Shown here: in pieces, positions 41,773 through 52,093 of the stretch
Layout of the letters: each line of letters opens with the position of its first letter
Position numbering within the stretch: position 1 is the first letter of the stretch
DNA from: Photobacterium malacitanum
Lineage (GTDB): Bacteria; Pseudomonadota; Gammaproteobacteria; Enterobacterales; Vibrionaceae
Length of the DNA stretch: 64,000 nt
Reading direction: 5' to 3'
Assembly (NCBI RefSeq): GCF_900185615.1
Contig: NZ_FYAK01000009.1
Location: 1-64,000 of the forward strand
Made by a program: the position numbers and the translations under genes
The notes under the pieces: model-generated
The model's database searches: none
Told to the model about the DNA's origin: nothing
What the model saw: the letters and a program-made list of their open reading frames with translations, nothing else

Positions 41773-44700
41773 ATGACACAGGGCTGGCTAGTAATCACTG
41801 CATTAGTGGTTTATATCGGAGTTTTAGTGGCGATTGCATGGTATGGCGATAAAAAACCACAATGGTTAGCGTCAAAAAGGTCATGGATTTATAGCTTATC
41901 AATTGCCGTTTATTGTAGTTCGTGGACATTTTACGGCACTGTCGGCCAGGCCAGTGCTAATATTTGGTCGTTTTTACCAATCTATTTAGCCCCGATAATT
42001 ATGTTTACTTTTGGGTGGCGAATATGGGCACGATTAATCGTGATTGCCAAACGTGAACACATTACTTCAATCGCCGATTTTATTGCTGTTCGTTATGGTA
42101 AATCATCAGGCTTGGCGGTGTGTGTCACTTTAATCGCAGTTGTTGGTGTGCTGCCTTATATTGCATTGCAACTTCGCGGAATAACCATTGGGGTGGAATA
42201 CATTGCCCCTGAATTACAGCATCAGTTTGGGCTTAGCTCAGTCAATATTGCCTTGATGATTGCATGTGGATTAGCCATTTTTACGATCTTTTGTGGTACG
42301 CGTCATATTGATTCAACCGAGCATCACCGCGGTATGATGATGGCGATTGCTTTTGAATCAGTGGTTAAGCTGGTGGCTTTTTTAGTGATCGGTGTTTTTG
42401 CGTTAATGTTACTAAAAGAACAGCCACAGCAGGCAGCTTCAGGTTTGCAAGCACTTGCATCTAAGCCGTTCAATGGCGGTAGCTTTAGTATCCACCTGCT
42501 CCTGACAATGGCCGCTATTTTATGTTTGCCACGTCAATTTCATACTATTGTGGTTGAGAATAATCACCCCAGTGACTTACATCGAGCGCGATGGATATTT
42601 CCGTTATATTTATTGTTTATGGCCTGCCTAGTGGTGCCGTTAGCTGTTGCGGGACAGCAATGGCTCGAGGGATTTCCTGCTGAAAGTTATGTGATTAATT
42701 TACCATTACAACAAGGTATTGCTCCATTAGCACTCTTGGCTTTTATTGGTGGCACATCGGCAGCAATGGCAATGGTTATTGTGTCAACAGTGGCACTGGC
42801 CAGTATGATTTCTAACGATGTGGTATTGCCATTATTGCTGCGACGTTTAAAAGTGACTAATAGACATTTTGATGCCTTCTCTGGGCTGTTACTGACAATT
42901 CGTCGAGTGTTAATTGGCGGGTTGTTGGTCGCAGCTTGGGGAGTTTATATTGTTGTCACTAATGTTGAATCGCTATCTAGAATAGGGCTGTTATCTTTTG
43001 CCGCTATCGCGCAATTTGCTCCTGCTTTATTAGGTGGGCTCTATTGGCACAGCGGTAATAAAAAAGGTGTTTATTGCGGCTTGTTTGGTGGCATCACGGT
43101 GTGGTTATTGGTGATGTTTAACCAAGCTGATATTTTAACTGGCAGTGTAATAAGCAAGGTGATCGTTGAAATATTAACCCCACCACAATACACATTTTTA
43201 GCACAATTAAATCGCGCTGACTGGGGAATGTTACTAAGTTTATTGGTTAACTTAAGCTTATATATCGGCGTGTCACTTGCAACCCGCTCTTCATTGACCG
43301 AACGTATGCAAGCCGCCACTTTTGTTGGCATTCCTTTAATTACAGCAGAAAATGAGCAGCTATATCAAACCCGGGTAACAGTCGTTGAATTAGAAATGTT
43401 AGCTGCAAAATTTGTTGGTCAACAGCGAGTGCGGCAAGCATTTTTACAGTTTTCGGTTCAGCAACAATGTCAGTTAATGCCACATCAGCAAGCATCTCCG
43501 GCGATGATTTTACATACTGAACGCGTATTAGCGGGGGTATTTGGTAGCTCTTCAGCAAGGTTAGTACTCACTTCCGCATTGCAAGGACGACACATGCAAT
43601 TAGAAGATGTTGCGACGATTGTCGATGAAGCGTCAGAGATGTTTGATTTTAGTCGCGGTTTATTACAAGGAGCGATTGAACATATTAGCCAGGGGATTGC
43701 TGTGGTTGATAAACAATTGCGGCTGGTGGCGTGGAATCAACGTTATTTAGAATTATTTACCTTTCCAGCAGGATTAATTCAAGTTGGACGCCCTATTGCT
43801 GAAGTTATTCGTTATAACGCTCAGCAAGGATTGTGCGGCGAGGGCGATCCTGAGCAGCATGTGGCTAAACGGATACAACATCTACAGCAAGGAACTCCTC
43901 ACACTTCATCACGAGTACGTGCTGATGGTCAGGTGATTGAGGTTCAAGGTAACCCCATGCCCGGCGGTGGGTTTGTGATGAGTTTTAGTAATATTACCGT
44001 TTTTCGCCAAGCTGAAGCGGCTTTAAAAGAGTCCAATGAAAACTTAGAAGCGCGAGTTAAAAAACGGACTCAGCAGTTAGAGCAACTTAATCAGCAATTG
44101 GTCGTCGCAACGCAACAAGCTGAATCACAAGCGCGTTCTAAAAGCCGATTTTTAGCAGCTGTGAGCCATGATTTAATGCAACCGCTTAATGCTGCAAGGT
44201 TATTCTCATCATCATTAGTAGAAGTCAGTGAGGGCCAGCAAAGTGCGCGTTTAGCATCTCATATCACCAGTGCATTAAGTGCCGCCGAGGATCTGATTGG
44301 TGATTTACTTGATGTATCACGTTTAGAGGCCGGAAAGTTGGCAGCGCATATTGTGCCGTTACGAGTAAGTGATGTATTGAGTGTTTTACAGGCTGAGTTT
44401 GGAGTATTGGCACGACAGCAGCAAATTGATTTTAAAGTGGTCATGAGTGATGCAGTGATCCTTTCTGATAGTAAGTTATTGCGACGGGCATTGCAGAACT
44501 TTTTAACCAATGCTTTTCGCTATAACCCTAAAGGACGGGTGTTATTGGGGGTACGACGCCGTGGTGATCGACTGTTAATTGAAGTTTGGGATAACGGGCC
44601 AGGCATTCCTGTTGAGAAACAAGCGGATATTTTTGATGAATTTACCCGTATGGATCAAACCGGCGCCGATCATGGATTGGGCTTAGGGTTGGCAATCGCA

Positions 44701-45225
44701 CGTGGGATCTCACGGGTGTTAGATCATCCGTTAGGATTGCGATCATGGCCTCAACATGGCACCGTATTTTCATTAGCGGTTGGACGTTGTTCGCCTTCGA
44801 TGTTGGCGTTAAAAACCTCGCCATCACCAAACACGAATGGAGTTTCATTAGCGGGATTAAAAGTGCTTTGTATTGATAATGAAGCGCATATTTTAGTTGC
44901 AATGACGACTTTGTTAAAACAATGGCATTGTGAGGTGCGGATTGCAGAGAATAAACCGCAAGCCTTACAACAATTGGCGGATGGCTGGCAACCAGATGCG
45001 ATATTAAGTGACTATCATCTTGCTAAACAACAAACCGGGTTGGATATTTTATTGTGGTGTCGAAGCCAATTAGGGGCGCATTTTAAAGGGGTGGTGATCA
45101 GTGCTGATCGGTTAACTGAGCATCAGCAACTGATGCGCCAACATGGGTTTAGTTTTTTAGCAAAGCCAGTTAAACCACTAAAATTGCGCGCCATATTAAA
45201 CCACTGTTTAACCACAATAAAGTAA
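41773..45225 (+). CDS. crbS: Transporter-fused hybrid histidine kinase (CrbS-like)
   Basis: The 1150-residue protein joins a sodium-solute symporter domain (about 1-480, some 13 helices) to a cytoplasmic linker (490-630), a PAS domain (about 640-755) and a coiled coil. A HisKA box follows with His799 in AAVSHDLMQPLNAARLF, then an HATPase domain (NAFRYNPKG, DNGPGIP, GLGLGLAI) and a receiver with Asp1080 in DAILSDYHLA. CrbS of V. cholerae has this layout and drives acs expression in the acetate switch. ATG 41773 replaces a TTG one codon earlier. The name is inferred from architecture and location near acs. Confidence 0.85.
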   Translation: MTQGWLVITALVVYIGVLVAIAWYGDKKPQWLASKRSWIYSLSIAVYCSSWTFYGTVGQASANIWSFLPIYLAPIIMFTFGWRIWARLIVIAKREHITSIADFIAVRYGKSSGLAVCVTLIAVVGVLPYIALQLRGITIGVEYIAPELQHQFGLSSVNIALMIACGLAIFTIFCGTRHIDSTEHHRGMMMAIAFESVVKLVAFLVIGVFALMLLKEQPQQAASGLQALASKPFNGGSFSIHLLLTMAAILCLPRQFHTIVVENNHPSDLHRARWIFPLYLLFMACLVVPLAVAGQQWLEGFPAESYVINLPLQQGIAPLALLAFIGGTSAAMAMVIVSTVALASMISNDVVLPLLLRRLKVTNRHFDAFSGLLLTIRRVLIGGLLVAAWGVYIVVTNVESLSRIGLLSFAAIAQFAPALLGGLYWHSGNKKGVYCGLFGGITVWLLVMFNQADILTGSVISKVIVEILTPPQYTFLAQLNRADWGMLLSLLVNLSLYIGVSLATRSSLTERMQAATFVGIPLITAENEQLYQTRVTVVELEMLAAKFVGQQRVRQAFLQFSVQQQCQLMPHQQASPAMILHTERVLAGVFGSSSARLVLTSALQGRHMQLEDVATIVDEASEMFDFSRGLLQGAIEHISQGIAVVDKQLRLVAWNQRYLELFTFPAGLIQVGRPIAEVIRYNAQQGLCGEGDPEQHVAKRIQHLQQGTPHTSSRVRADGQVIEVQGNPMPGGGFVMSFSNITVFRQAEAALKESNENLEARVKKRTQQLEQLNQQLVVATQQAESQARSKSRFLAAVSHDLMQPLNAARLFSSSLVEVSEGQQSARLASHITSALSAAEDLIGDLLDVSRLEAGKLAAHIVPLRVSDVLSVLQAEFGVLARQQQIDFKVVMSDAVILSDSKLLRRALQNFLTNAFRYNPKGRVLLGVRRRGDRLLIEVWDNGPGIPVEKQADIFDEFTRMDQTGADHGLGLGLAIARGISRVLDHPLGLRSWPQHGTVFSLAVGRCSPSMLALKTSPSPNTNGVSLAGLKVLCIDNEAHILVAMTTLLKQWHCEVRIAENKPQALQQLADGWQPDAILSDYHLAKQQTGLDILLWCRSQLGAHFKGVVISADRLTEHQQLMRQHGFSFLAKPVKPLKLRAILNHCLTTIK

Positions 45226-45229
45226 TATT

Positions 45230-45366
45230 ATGACGCTCTGATTGAGCGTCATTGGTGGTTACTATGCTCATTTTAGTTTAATGCTGGTGTGCTTCTTCTG
45301 CCCCTTGTGGGTAGCGAATCGTCGAGCGCAGTAACGCAAAAACGCCTATTAATGAGGCGTTTTTGA
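45230..45366. terminator. Convergent terminators between crbS and crbR
   Basis: ATGACGCTC/GAGCGTCAT (45230-45252) lies just after the kinase stop. A second stem AAAAACGCCT (45338-45347)/AGGCGTTTTT (45355-45364) has T runs on both strands. Confidence 0.75.
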
Positions 45367-45436
45367 GATCTACATCGAGTTATATTAGCGATGGCGTAGG
45401 CAAGAGGTAGGCTAAGGTCTAAGGGAGTGTTGCGGA

Positions 45437-46066
45437 TTAATTAATTTCTAACTGCTGTAATAATATTACTGCTTGAGTGCGGTTTTTAACTTCTAATTTT
45501 CGAAAAATAGCGGTCATATGTGCTTTGATTGTTGCTTCAGAAACATTGAGTTCATAAGCGATTTGTTTATTGAGTAAGCCTTCGGTCAACATGGTTAACA
45601 CTTTATATTGTTGCGGTGTTAATGCTGCGATTTTGGTGGCTAATTGTTGATGATGTGGATTGTGATTGATGGTGCTAGGAAAATAAGGTTCACCATTTAG
45701 GATTTGTTTTAATGCGCTTAATAAAACATGCATATCACTGGATTTGGGAATGAATCCAAATGCGCCATGGCTATAAACTTGTTGAACTACAGCGTCTTCT
45801 TCGCTGGCTGAAATGACGACAATGGCTAACTCTGGATACTGCTGCCGCAATTGAATCAGCCCTGACATACCATTGGAGCCGGGCATTTTGAGATCAAGGA
45901 GTAATAAATCGATATCACCACTTTTATCAAGCAAAGCAAATAATGAATCTTGCGAATCTGCTTCAAGGAGATTTGCGCCGCTGATAGCCATATGAATCGA
46001 TTGAAACAGAGCATTGCGAAACAGCGGATGATCATCGGCGATAACAATGGTGTAGTGAACGTCCAT
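45437..46066 (-). CDS. crbR: LuxR/NarL-family response regulator (CrbR-like)
   Basis: The 209-residue protein has a receiver domain with acidic pair Asp11/Asp12, phosphoacceptor Asp58 (LLLLDLKMPG) and Lys in IPKSSD. A NarL-type helix-turn-helix follows (LTPQQYKVLTMLTEGLLNKQIAYELNVSEATIKAHM). It is convergent with the hybrid kinase, so it is the likely partner. In V. cholerae CrbR activates acs; the assignment here is inferred from the pairing. Confidence 0.85.
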   Translation of the reverse strand: MDVHYTIVIADDHPLFRNALFQSIHMAISGANLLEADSQDSLFALLDKSGDIDLLLLDLKMPGSNGMSGLIQLRQQYPELAIVVISASEEDAVVQQVYSHGAFGFIPKSSDMHVLLSALKQILNGEPYFPSTINHNPHHQQLATKIAALTPQQYKVLTMLTEGLLNKQIAYELNVSEATIKAHMTAIFRKLEVKNRTQAVILLQQLEIN

Positions 46067-46189
46067 GGTGATGCCTATTGTCGTGATTGATTTTTTGACG
46101 TTAACATTTCACTAACGAAGGTGCAATTTAGTCACTGCAGAGATTGGATCTTGATCGCGGTTGTGATTGTGGTTATGTAATTGTATATG

Positions 46190-46693
46190 TTATTTGGTGT
46201 TAGTTTGTGAGATTGACCGTGGTGCAATAGAGAACATTGGTTGCTGTAGATGGTCACTAAAATTATCGGCATTGATAAAACCACTTATCCTTGCTTGTGG
46301 CAAAGGGTGACCTTGAGGATCCCAAAATAATAAGCTTGGAAAACCGATAACGTTAAGATATTGCATTAATGCAATATCAGCAGCAGAGTTGGCCGTTACA
46401 TCGGCTTTTAAGCGGGTAAAGTTATTAAGTTGGAGAATAACGTTACCCGCTGGAAAGGTTTGTTGCGAGAGGGCCACACAGGGAGTACACCAAGCAGCAT
46501 AAACATCAAGTATCACTGGGCGTTGCTGTTTCGCTGCAATACTAAGGGCATGTTGTAATTCTGAAATTGAATTAACAGGGGTAAATTTAAGCGCTGTTGG
46601 CGTTTTTTTAGCAAGCAAAAAGTAAACACTTACTATCATTGTAAGCGTTACTAATATGCTTATAAATGATGCTTTTTTGTTTATGGTGATCAT
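46190..46693 (-). CDS. Membrane-anchored DsbD-gamma-like thioredoxin
   Basis: The 167-residue protein has one N-terminal membrane helix (about 9-28) and a thioredoxin fold with active site YAAWCTPC (Cys69, Cys72), cis-Pro GFPS and a TANSAADIALMQYLNVIGFPSLLFWD segment. This closely resembles the C-terminal domain of DsbD ([25 protein letters not shown] in E. coli). The DsbD alpha and membrane beta domains are missing. It sits beside dcuA, where full dsbD lies in E. coli and V. cholerae. It probably acts in the periplasm on disulfides. Confidence 0.8.
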   Translation of the reverse strand: MITINKKASFISILVTLTMIVSVYFLLAKKTPTALKFTPVNSISELQHALSIAAKQQRPVILDVYAAWCTPCVALSQQTFPAGNVILQLNNFTRLKADVTANSAADIALMQYLNVIGFPSLLFWDPQGHPLPQARISGFINADNFSDHLQQPMFSIAPRSISQTNTK

Positions 46694-46783
46694 GACTTGC
46701 TATCCTTGCTGTCGTTAAGTTTGCTAAGAGCAGATTTAGAAATAAGATTATATTTAGCTTAGCAATGATTTATCACAACCAAA

Positions 46784-46809
46784 AAAAAGCTGCTCGAAAG
46801 CAGCTTTTG
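46784..46809 (-). terminator. Terminator of dcuA
   Basis: AAAAGCTGCT/AGCAGCTTTT with a four-base loop is followed by T residues on the minus strand. Confidence 0.85.
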
Positions 46810-46831
46810 AACACTTAGGGGGAAGTGTAAA

Positions 46832-48139
46832 TTATAGAATAAAGCTACCGAATAAGAAGCCTAATGCGACTGAAGTAGTAATGGTAACTACACCAGGAAT
46901 AAAGAATGGATGGTTAAAGACCCAGTTACCAATTCGCGTTGAACCAGTGTCATCCATTTCTACCGCAGCTAATAGTGTTGGGTAGGTTGGTAATACGAAC
47001 AGCGCACTAACAGCAGCAAAAGAAGCCACCATGGTTAGCGGTGCAACACCAATAGCTAATGCTGCTGGCATTAATGCTGTCGTCGTTGCGCCTTGAGAGT
47101 AAAGTAGCATAGAAGCAAAGAATAAAATCAGTGCTAGCATCCAAGGGTGGCCACTTAATAATGAACCTGCAATTTCTTTAATGCCATCAACGTGAGCGTT
47201 AACGAAAGTCGCCCCTAACCAAGCCACACCAAGGACACAAATACAAGCCGTCATACCTGAGCGGAACGTTGGTGCAGATGGAATTTCAGCAGCATCAATC
47301 TTAGTGATCCATACCGTTACTGCTGCAGAGGTAAGCATCACAGCAATGATTGCTTCGTTACGACCTAGTGTTGGATCAGTAATTAAGCCAATAGAATGAG
47401 AAATCGCAGCGGCATAACAAACAACCAGTACAATCGCAGTAACGAAAATGTAAGTTGCTTTACGCGCTGTTGGTTTAATATCGCGCTTACCTGTTTGTTC
47501 AATATTGACTAAACCTTTGGCTAAACGATCTTGGTAAACTGGATCATCTTTAAGTTCACAACCCATAAAGTTAGCCACAAAAGCACCAACCATACAGGCA
47601 ATAAATGTAGTTGGAATACAAATAGCAAGCAGCGTAATGTAGCTAACTCCAACCGGTTCAAGAATACCAGAGAAGAACACTACAGCCGCTGAAATAGGTG
47701 AGGCAGTTATAGCGATTTGTGATGCAATAACGGCAATGGAAAGTGGGCGAGAAGGGCGAATGCCTTGACCTTTAGCCACTTCAGCAATAACGGGTAAGGT
47801 TGAAAACGCAGTATGTCCTGTACCTGCTAATACTGTCATTAAATAAGTGACGATAGGCGCATAAAAGGTAATACGCTTAGGGTGTTTACGAAGGAAGTTT
47901 TCTGCAAGCTCTACCAGCCAATCCATACCACCGGCAACTTGCATCGCGGCAATGGCTGTGATCACTGACATAATAATTAAAATAACATCAATAGGGATCA
48001 GAGATTCACTGGTGGGAACACCAAAGATCAGTGATAATACTAATACACCCGCACCACCGGCAAAGCCGATACCAATACCGCCAATCCGTGAGCCTAAATA
48101 AATAAAGCCCAGAACGACCAAGAGTTCAATTCCAGTCAT
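46832..48139 (-). CDS. dcuA: Anaerobic C4-dicarboxylate transporter DcuA
   Basis: The 435-residue protein (MTGIELLVVLGFIYLGSRIGGIGIGFAGG) matches DcuA (433 aa in E. coli) more closely than DcuB, including VAGTGHTAFSTLPVIAEVAK-like and ASPISAAVV segments. It exchanges aspartate or fumarate for succinate across the inner membrane. The internal ATG 48139 is chosen because AGGAAAA precedes it; the upstream extension to 48223 is not conserved. It lies directly after aspA. Confidence 0.93.
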   Translation of the reverse strand: MTGIELLVVLGFIYLGSRIGGIGIGFAGGAGVLVLSLIFGVPTSESLIPIDVILIIMSVITAIAAMQVAGGMDWLVELAENFLRKHPKRITFYAPIVTYLMTVLAGTGHTAFSTLPVIAEVAKGQGIRPSRPLSIAVIASQIAITASPISAAVVFFSGILEPVGVSYITLLAICIPTTFIACMVGAFVANFMGCELKDDPVYQDRLAKGLVNIEQTGKRDIKPTARKATYIFVTAIVLVVCYAAAISHSIGLITDPTLGRNEAIIAVMLTSAAVTVWITKIDAAEIPSAPTFRSGMTACICVLGVAWLGATFVNAHVDGIKEIAGSLLSGHPWMLALILFFASMLLYSQGATTTALMPAALAIGVAPLTMVASFAAVSALFVLPTYPTLLAAVEMDDTGSTRIGNWVFNHPFFIPGVVTITTSVALGFLFGSFIL

Positions 48140-48252
48140 AGAATTTTTCCTGTCTAAAAGTTTAATGATAAAAATAAAAAATAGGATTTGTTCACAAAAA
48201 AAAAGCGGATAATCAAATGACAATCCGCTGGTATTCTCAGACGCTAACGTTT

Positions 48253-49713
48253 TTAGTTATAACGCTTAGCTTTATATTGAGGATGCATTAAGTTTTCGAT
48301 GGAGAAGATATCATCTAATTGCTCTTCAGTCAGTAATCCACGCTCAAGTACCACTTCACGGACACTCTTACCGGTTTCTGCACAAATCTTACCAACAATG
48401 TCACCTTCATGGTGGCCAATGAATGGGTTTAGATAAGTCACAATACCAATTGAATTAAAGACGTAGCTTTCACACACTTCTTTGTTAACCGTAATACCTT
48501 CGATGCATTTTTCACGTAGGTTAATACATGCATTTTTAAGTAGGCTGATTGATTCAAAAATCGCTTGGCCAATCACTGGCTCCATTACGTTGAGCTGTAA
48601 TTGACCCGCTTCTGCAGCAAAAGTGATGGTGGTGTCGTTACCAATGACTTTAAAGCAAACTTGGTTAACCACTTCAGGGATAACTGGGTTTACTTTCGCA
48701 GGCATGATAGAAGAGCCTGCTTGCATTTCAGGTAGGTTAATTTCGTTTAGACCCGTACGTGGACCTGAAGAAAGTAAACGTAAGTCATTACAAATCTTAG
48801 ATAACTTAACAGCAGTACGTTTTAGCGCACCGTGAACCATTACGTAAGCACCACAATCTGATGTCGCTTCGATTAAATCTTCTGCTGCAACAACAGGTAA
48901 ACCTGTGATTTCAGCAAGACGTTGAACAGATAACTGTTGGTAACCTGTTGCAGCGTTCAGACCAGTACCGATCGCAGTAGCGCCGAGGTTAACTTCAAGT
49001 AGCAGTTGTGCTGTGTATTGAAGATTTTTAATTTCTTCTTTTAACAATACGCCATAGGCATGGAATTCTTGACCAACAGTCATCGGTACTGCGTCTTGAA
49101 GCTGAGTACGACCCATTTTAAGAATGTTTGCAAATTCAGTTGCTTTAACATCAAATGCTGTTTTTAAGTAATCCAATGCTTCCAGCATGCTAATAATGCT
49201 GTTGTATACCGCTACACGGAAACCAGTTGGGTAAGCACAGTTAGTTGATTGTGATTTGTTTACATGGTCATTTGGGTTAACGATGTCGTAGCGACCTTTT
49301 TCTTCACCCATAATTTCAAGTGCAAGGTTAGCAATAACTTCGTTAGTGTTCATGTTAACAGATGTGCCAGCGCCACCTTGGAAAACGTCAGATGGGAATT
49401 GATCCATGCAACGGCCGCTTTCAAGAATAAGATCACATGCTTGAACAATGTAATTACCGATGTCAGAAGGAATAGCACCAAGCTCTTTGTTAGCCATTGC
49501 TGCTGCTTTTTTGGTAAAGACCATACCACGTACAAATTCAGGAACATCAGAAATTGTTGTATTTGAAATATTGAAGTTTTCAATTGCACGTAGAGTGTGA
49601 ATGCCCCAATAAGCATCCGCAGGTACATGGCGTTCACCAAGTAGATCTTCTTCGATACGTGTTGCAACATTCAGTGTTGCATTATTTTTTTCAAGATCAA
49701 TCATCTGAGACAT
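48253..49713 (-). CDS. aspA: Aspartate ammonia-lyase
   Basis: The 486-residue enzyme carries the fumarase/aspartase signature [10 protein letters not shown] with catalytic Ser. [20 protein letters not shown] and [13 protein letters not shown] also fit. It deaminates aspartate to fumarate, which feeds DcuA and fumarate reductase. AAAGGG sits 7 bases before ATG 49713. The operon is aspA-dcuA. Two CRP-like sites lie upstream. Confidence 0.97.
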   Translation of the reverse strand: MSQMIDLEKNNATLNVATRIEEDLLGERHVPADAYWGIHTLRAIENFNISNTTISDVPEFVRGMVFTKKAAAMANKELGAIPSDIGNYIVQACDLILESGRCMDQFPSDVFQGGAGTSVNMNTNEVIANLALEIMGEEKGRYDIVNPNDHVNKSQSTNCAYPTGFRVAVYNSIISMLEALDYLKTAFDVKATEFANILKMGRTQLQDAVPMTVGQEFHAYGVLLKEEIKNLQYTAQLLLEVNLGATAIGTGLNAATGYQQLSVQRLAEITGLPVVAAEDLIEATSDCGAYVMVHGALKRTAVKLSKICNDLRLLSSGPRTGLNEINLPEMQAGSSIMPAKVNPVIPEVVNQVCFKVIGNDTTITFAAEAGQLQLNVMEPVIGQAIFESISLLKNACINLREKCIEGITVNKEVCESYVFNSIGIVTYLNPFIGHHEGDIVGKICAETGKSVREVVLERGLLTEEQLDDIFSIENLMHPQYKAKRYN

Positions 49714-49856
49714 AATATAGCCCTTTGCAAATCTTTATAATTAGAATCAATAAGTAAGCCAACAGTTATAGCGATAATCCATTGTCGCAAAGTTGTGGCT
49801 AGATGATCGTACCTGACACCTTAATTGCAGCCGATAATACTCCCCTCAACAGCTAA

Positions 49857-49878
49857 AAACATAACCCAGATCACTTTT
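49857..49878 (-). promoter_or_regulatory. CRP-like site, aspA proximal
   Basis: On the minus strand AAAAGTGATCTGGGTTATGTTT resembles the 22-bp CRP consensus, with a strong GTGATCT half and a weaker second half. Confidence 0.5.
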
Positions 49879-49905
49879 TACGAGAGCTTGTTAATCTTTG
49901 CACGG

Positions 49906-49927
49906 AAACGCGATCTCTTTCACATTT
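49906..49927 (-). promoter_or_regulatory. CRP-like site, aspA distal
   Basis: On the minus strand TGTGAAAGAGATCGCG, flanked by AAA and TTT, differs from the CRP consensus at a few positions (TGTGA-N6-TCGCG). E. coli aspA is activated by CRP, so this is plausible. Confidence 0.6.
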
Positions 49928-50161
49928 TCTGTTAACAGTAGCACGTTATTTTGCATGTAAAATGAATAAAAATGACAGAATGTGAATGAAATGTAGTGGT
50001 GCTAATAATGGTTTTGGGATCAAATTCAAATTGCACTCTTGTCTTATTTGTTAACACTTTTCAGAGTAATAATGAAATTTGTACTGAGTAATTGACGTTA
50101 TAATCAGGTAATGTTCACTACTGTGCATCAGCATGAAACTATTTAATTAAAGGGGTTGTTT

Positions 50162-50656
50162 GTGTTTCCACTGTTAATGTTATTGTTTATTGTGGTGCCG
50201 ATAGTTGAAATTGGCTTATTCATTCAGGTGGGTGGCTTATTAGGTTTGTGGCCAACGATTGCAATTGTATTATTAACTGCAGTTATTGGTGCATCATTAG
50301 TGAGAAGTCAAGGTATTGCAACCTTGATCTCGGTGCAAAACAAGCTTCAACAAGGCGAAATGCCAACTCAAGAAATTGTTGAAGGAATGCTACTTGCCGT
50401 TGCTGGAGTATTGTTGTTAACGCCAGGATTTATGACAGATGCATTAGGATTGGTATTATTATTACCATCATCGCGAGCTAAAGTAGCACAATTATTAATG
50501 CAAAAAGTGACGTTAAAAAGTAATTTTAGTCATTTCGGTGGTGGTTTTTCACAGCATCGTCACTCAGAACATGGCGCCAATGGTGATGTGTTTGATGGTG
50601 AATATGAGCGTAAAGATGAGCATAAAAATAACAATTCTAATCATCGATTACCGTAA
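50162..50656 (+). CDS. fxsA: FxsA family membrane protein
   Basis: The 164-residue protein has four short hydrophobic segments and the conserved IEIGLFIQVG, RSQGIATL, LLLTPGFMTDALGL and tail FDGEYERKDEH of FxsA, which in E. coli relieves F-factor exclusion of phage T7. GTG 50162 is preferred, with AAAGGGG six bases upstream. It lies between aspA and groES, as in E. coli. Confidence 0.93.
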   Translation: MFPLLMLLFIVVPIVEIGLFIQVGGLLGLWPTIAIVLLTAVIGASLVRSQGIATLISVQNKLQQGEMPTQEIVEGMLLAVAGVLLLTPGFMTDALGLVLLLPSSRAKVAQLLMQKVTLKSNFSHFGGGFSQHRHSEHGANGDVFDGEYERKDEHKNNNSNHRLP

Positions 50657-50685
50657 TTGTAACATTTAGCCTATCTATCGATGAT

Positions 50686-50718
50686 GAAAAAAAAAGCAGC
50701 GATGGCTGCTTTTTTTTA
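50686..50718. terminator. Terminator between fxsA and the MATE gene
   Basis: AAAAAGCAGC/GCTGCTTTTT with a GATG loop has long A and T runs, so it can act in both directions. Confidence 0.88.
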
Positions 50719-50728
50719 TTCATGCTAT

Positions 50729-52093
50729 TCATATTCTATCGAGTGTAAATAGCAGCTCTTTACGTAGTTTTCGCGCGTAATAATAGGCCCCAATACCACT
50801 AATAATATTGGCAACTGCAATGCCAATAAATAGTCCTTCAGTGCCATGAATATAACTGCCGATCCATGCTGCGGGTAGTAATAACACAAATAGCCGTAGT
50901 AGATTCCAGCACAATGCATTGATGGTTTTGTGCAATGCATTAAGGGCGCTAATTAACAGCATACAAATTGCTTGTAGCCCATAGCTGGCTGGTACCACTA
51001 ATAAGTAATGCCATAATTGATTTTGAACGACACTATCTTTGGAAAATAATGCTGCTAATGGCATGCTTAATGGCACCATCGCAATAAAAACCAACAACTG
51101 AAAACCAATAGCAAAATGCATAGCAGTAAAAAGTGCGCTAAACGCCCGCTGTGGTTTTTGAGCGCCTAAATTTTGTGCCATAAATGGCATTAATGCCGAT
51201 CCAAGCGCCATCATTACAATCACTAATAATGACTCGACCCGCATTGCTGCTCCGTAAGCAGCCACTGAGGCGGTACTTTGGCTGGCAAGCATGGCCATTA
51301 ATAATGCCCCTGATAGTGGGTTGAGTGCCGTCGACAAACCCGCCGGAACGCCAATCTGTAAAATTTGTTGCCAATCTTTTTTTAGTAATTTCCATTGCGG
51401 TAATATTAGTAACTTTTCTTTTTTATTTAGCAAATATAAAGAAGCGGTGAGTGCAAATACCCAACTAATGCCACTGGCAATGGCTGCACCTTGAACGCCT
51501 AGAGTTGGAACTGGACCATAACCAAAAATCAATAAAGGATCTAACAGGCCGTTGATAACACCAGCGATGACCATGATCTTAGCGGGGCTTTTAGCATCTC
51601 CGGTAGCACGAATCGCACTGTTGCCAGCCATTGGGATCACCAGTAATGGAATAGCCACATACCATACCGTCATATATTGTTCGATGATCGGCAATAATTC
51701 CTCAGATGCACCCATTAAGGTAAATAAAGGTGTAATCGTCAGTAATCCAATGCTGGCGCCAATGATCATCAATAATAGGCTCAGCAGTAAGCCATGGGTG
51801 GTAATACGGGCTGCACTGTGGTTATCACCTTGACCAAGCATGCGTCCGATACTGGTTGATATACCGACGTTCATACCCATAGTGATACAGTTTAAGCCAA
51901 AGGTAACCGGAAAGGTAAAGCTGACCGCAGCCAGTGCATTTGTGCCCAAGCGTGAAATAAAGAAAGTATCGACTAAATTAAACATTAAAATTGCGATCAT
52001 CCCAAACACCATTGGTACGGTTAAACGACGTAAGGCATCTGGTATCGGGGCCGATAATAATCGATGTTTATCTGACTTGAGTAGTGTTGCCAT
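50729..52093 (-). CDS. MATE family multidrug/sodium antiporter
   Basis: The 454-residue protein has twelve predicted helices and MATE features (LTVPMVFGMIAILMFNLVDTFFISRLGTNALAAVSF, PAGLSTALNPLSGALLMAM). The family expels cationic drugs using sodium or proton gradients. ATG 52093 is preferred to 52150, since the first 19 residues of the longer form are polar and unlike the family. The exact subfamily and substrate are unknown. Confidence 0.88.
   Translation of the reverse strand: MATLLKSDKHRLLSAPIPDALRRLTVPMVFGMIAILMFNLVDTFFISRLGTNALAAVSFTFPVTFGLNCITMGMNVGISTSIGRMLGQGDNHSAARITTHGLLLSLLLMIIGASIGLLTITPLFTLMGASEELLPIIEQYMTVWYVAIPLLVIPMAGNSAIRATGDAKSPAKIMVIAGVINGLLDPLLIFGYGPVPTLGVQGAAIASGISWVFALTASLYLLNKKEKLLILPQWKLLKKDWQQILQIGVPAGLSTALNPLSGALLMAMLASQSTASVAAYGAAMRVESLLVIVMMALGSALMPFMAQNLGAQKPQRAFSALFTAMHFAIGFQLLVFIAMVPLSMPLAALFSKDSVVQNQLWHYLLVVPASYGLQAICMLLISALNALHKTINALCWNLLRLFVLLLPAAWIGSYIHGTEGLFIGIAVANIISGIGAYYYARKLRKELLFTLDRI

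Larger units (their letters stand above)
49714..50161. other. Intergenic region between aspA and fxsA
   Basis: Non-coding, AT-rich region of about 450 bases. It holds two CRP-like sites for aspA (49857-49878 and 49906-49927) and the fxsA promoter, which I could not place. No RNA gene or small reading frame is supported. Confidence 0.6.
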
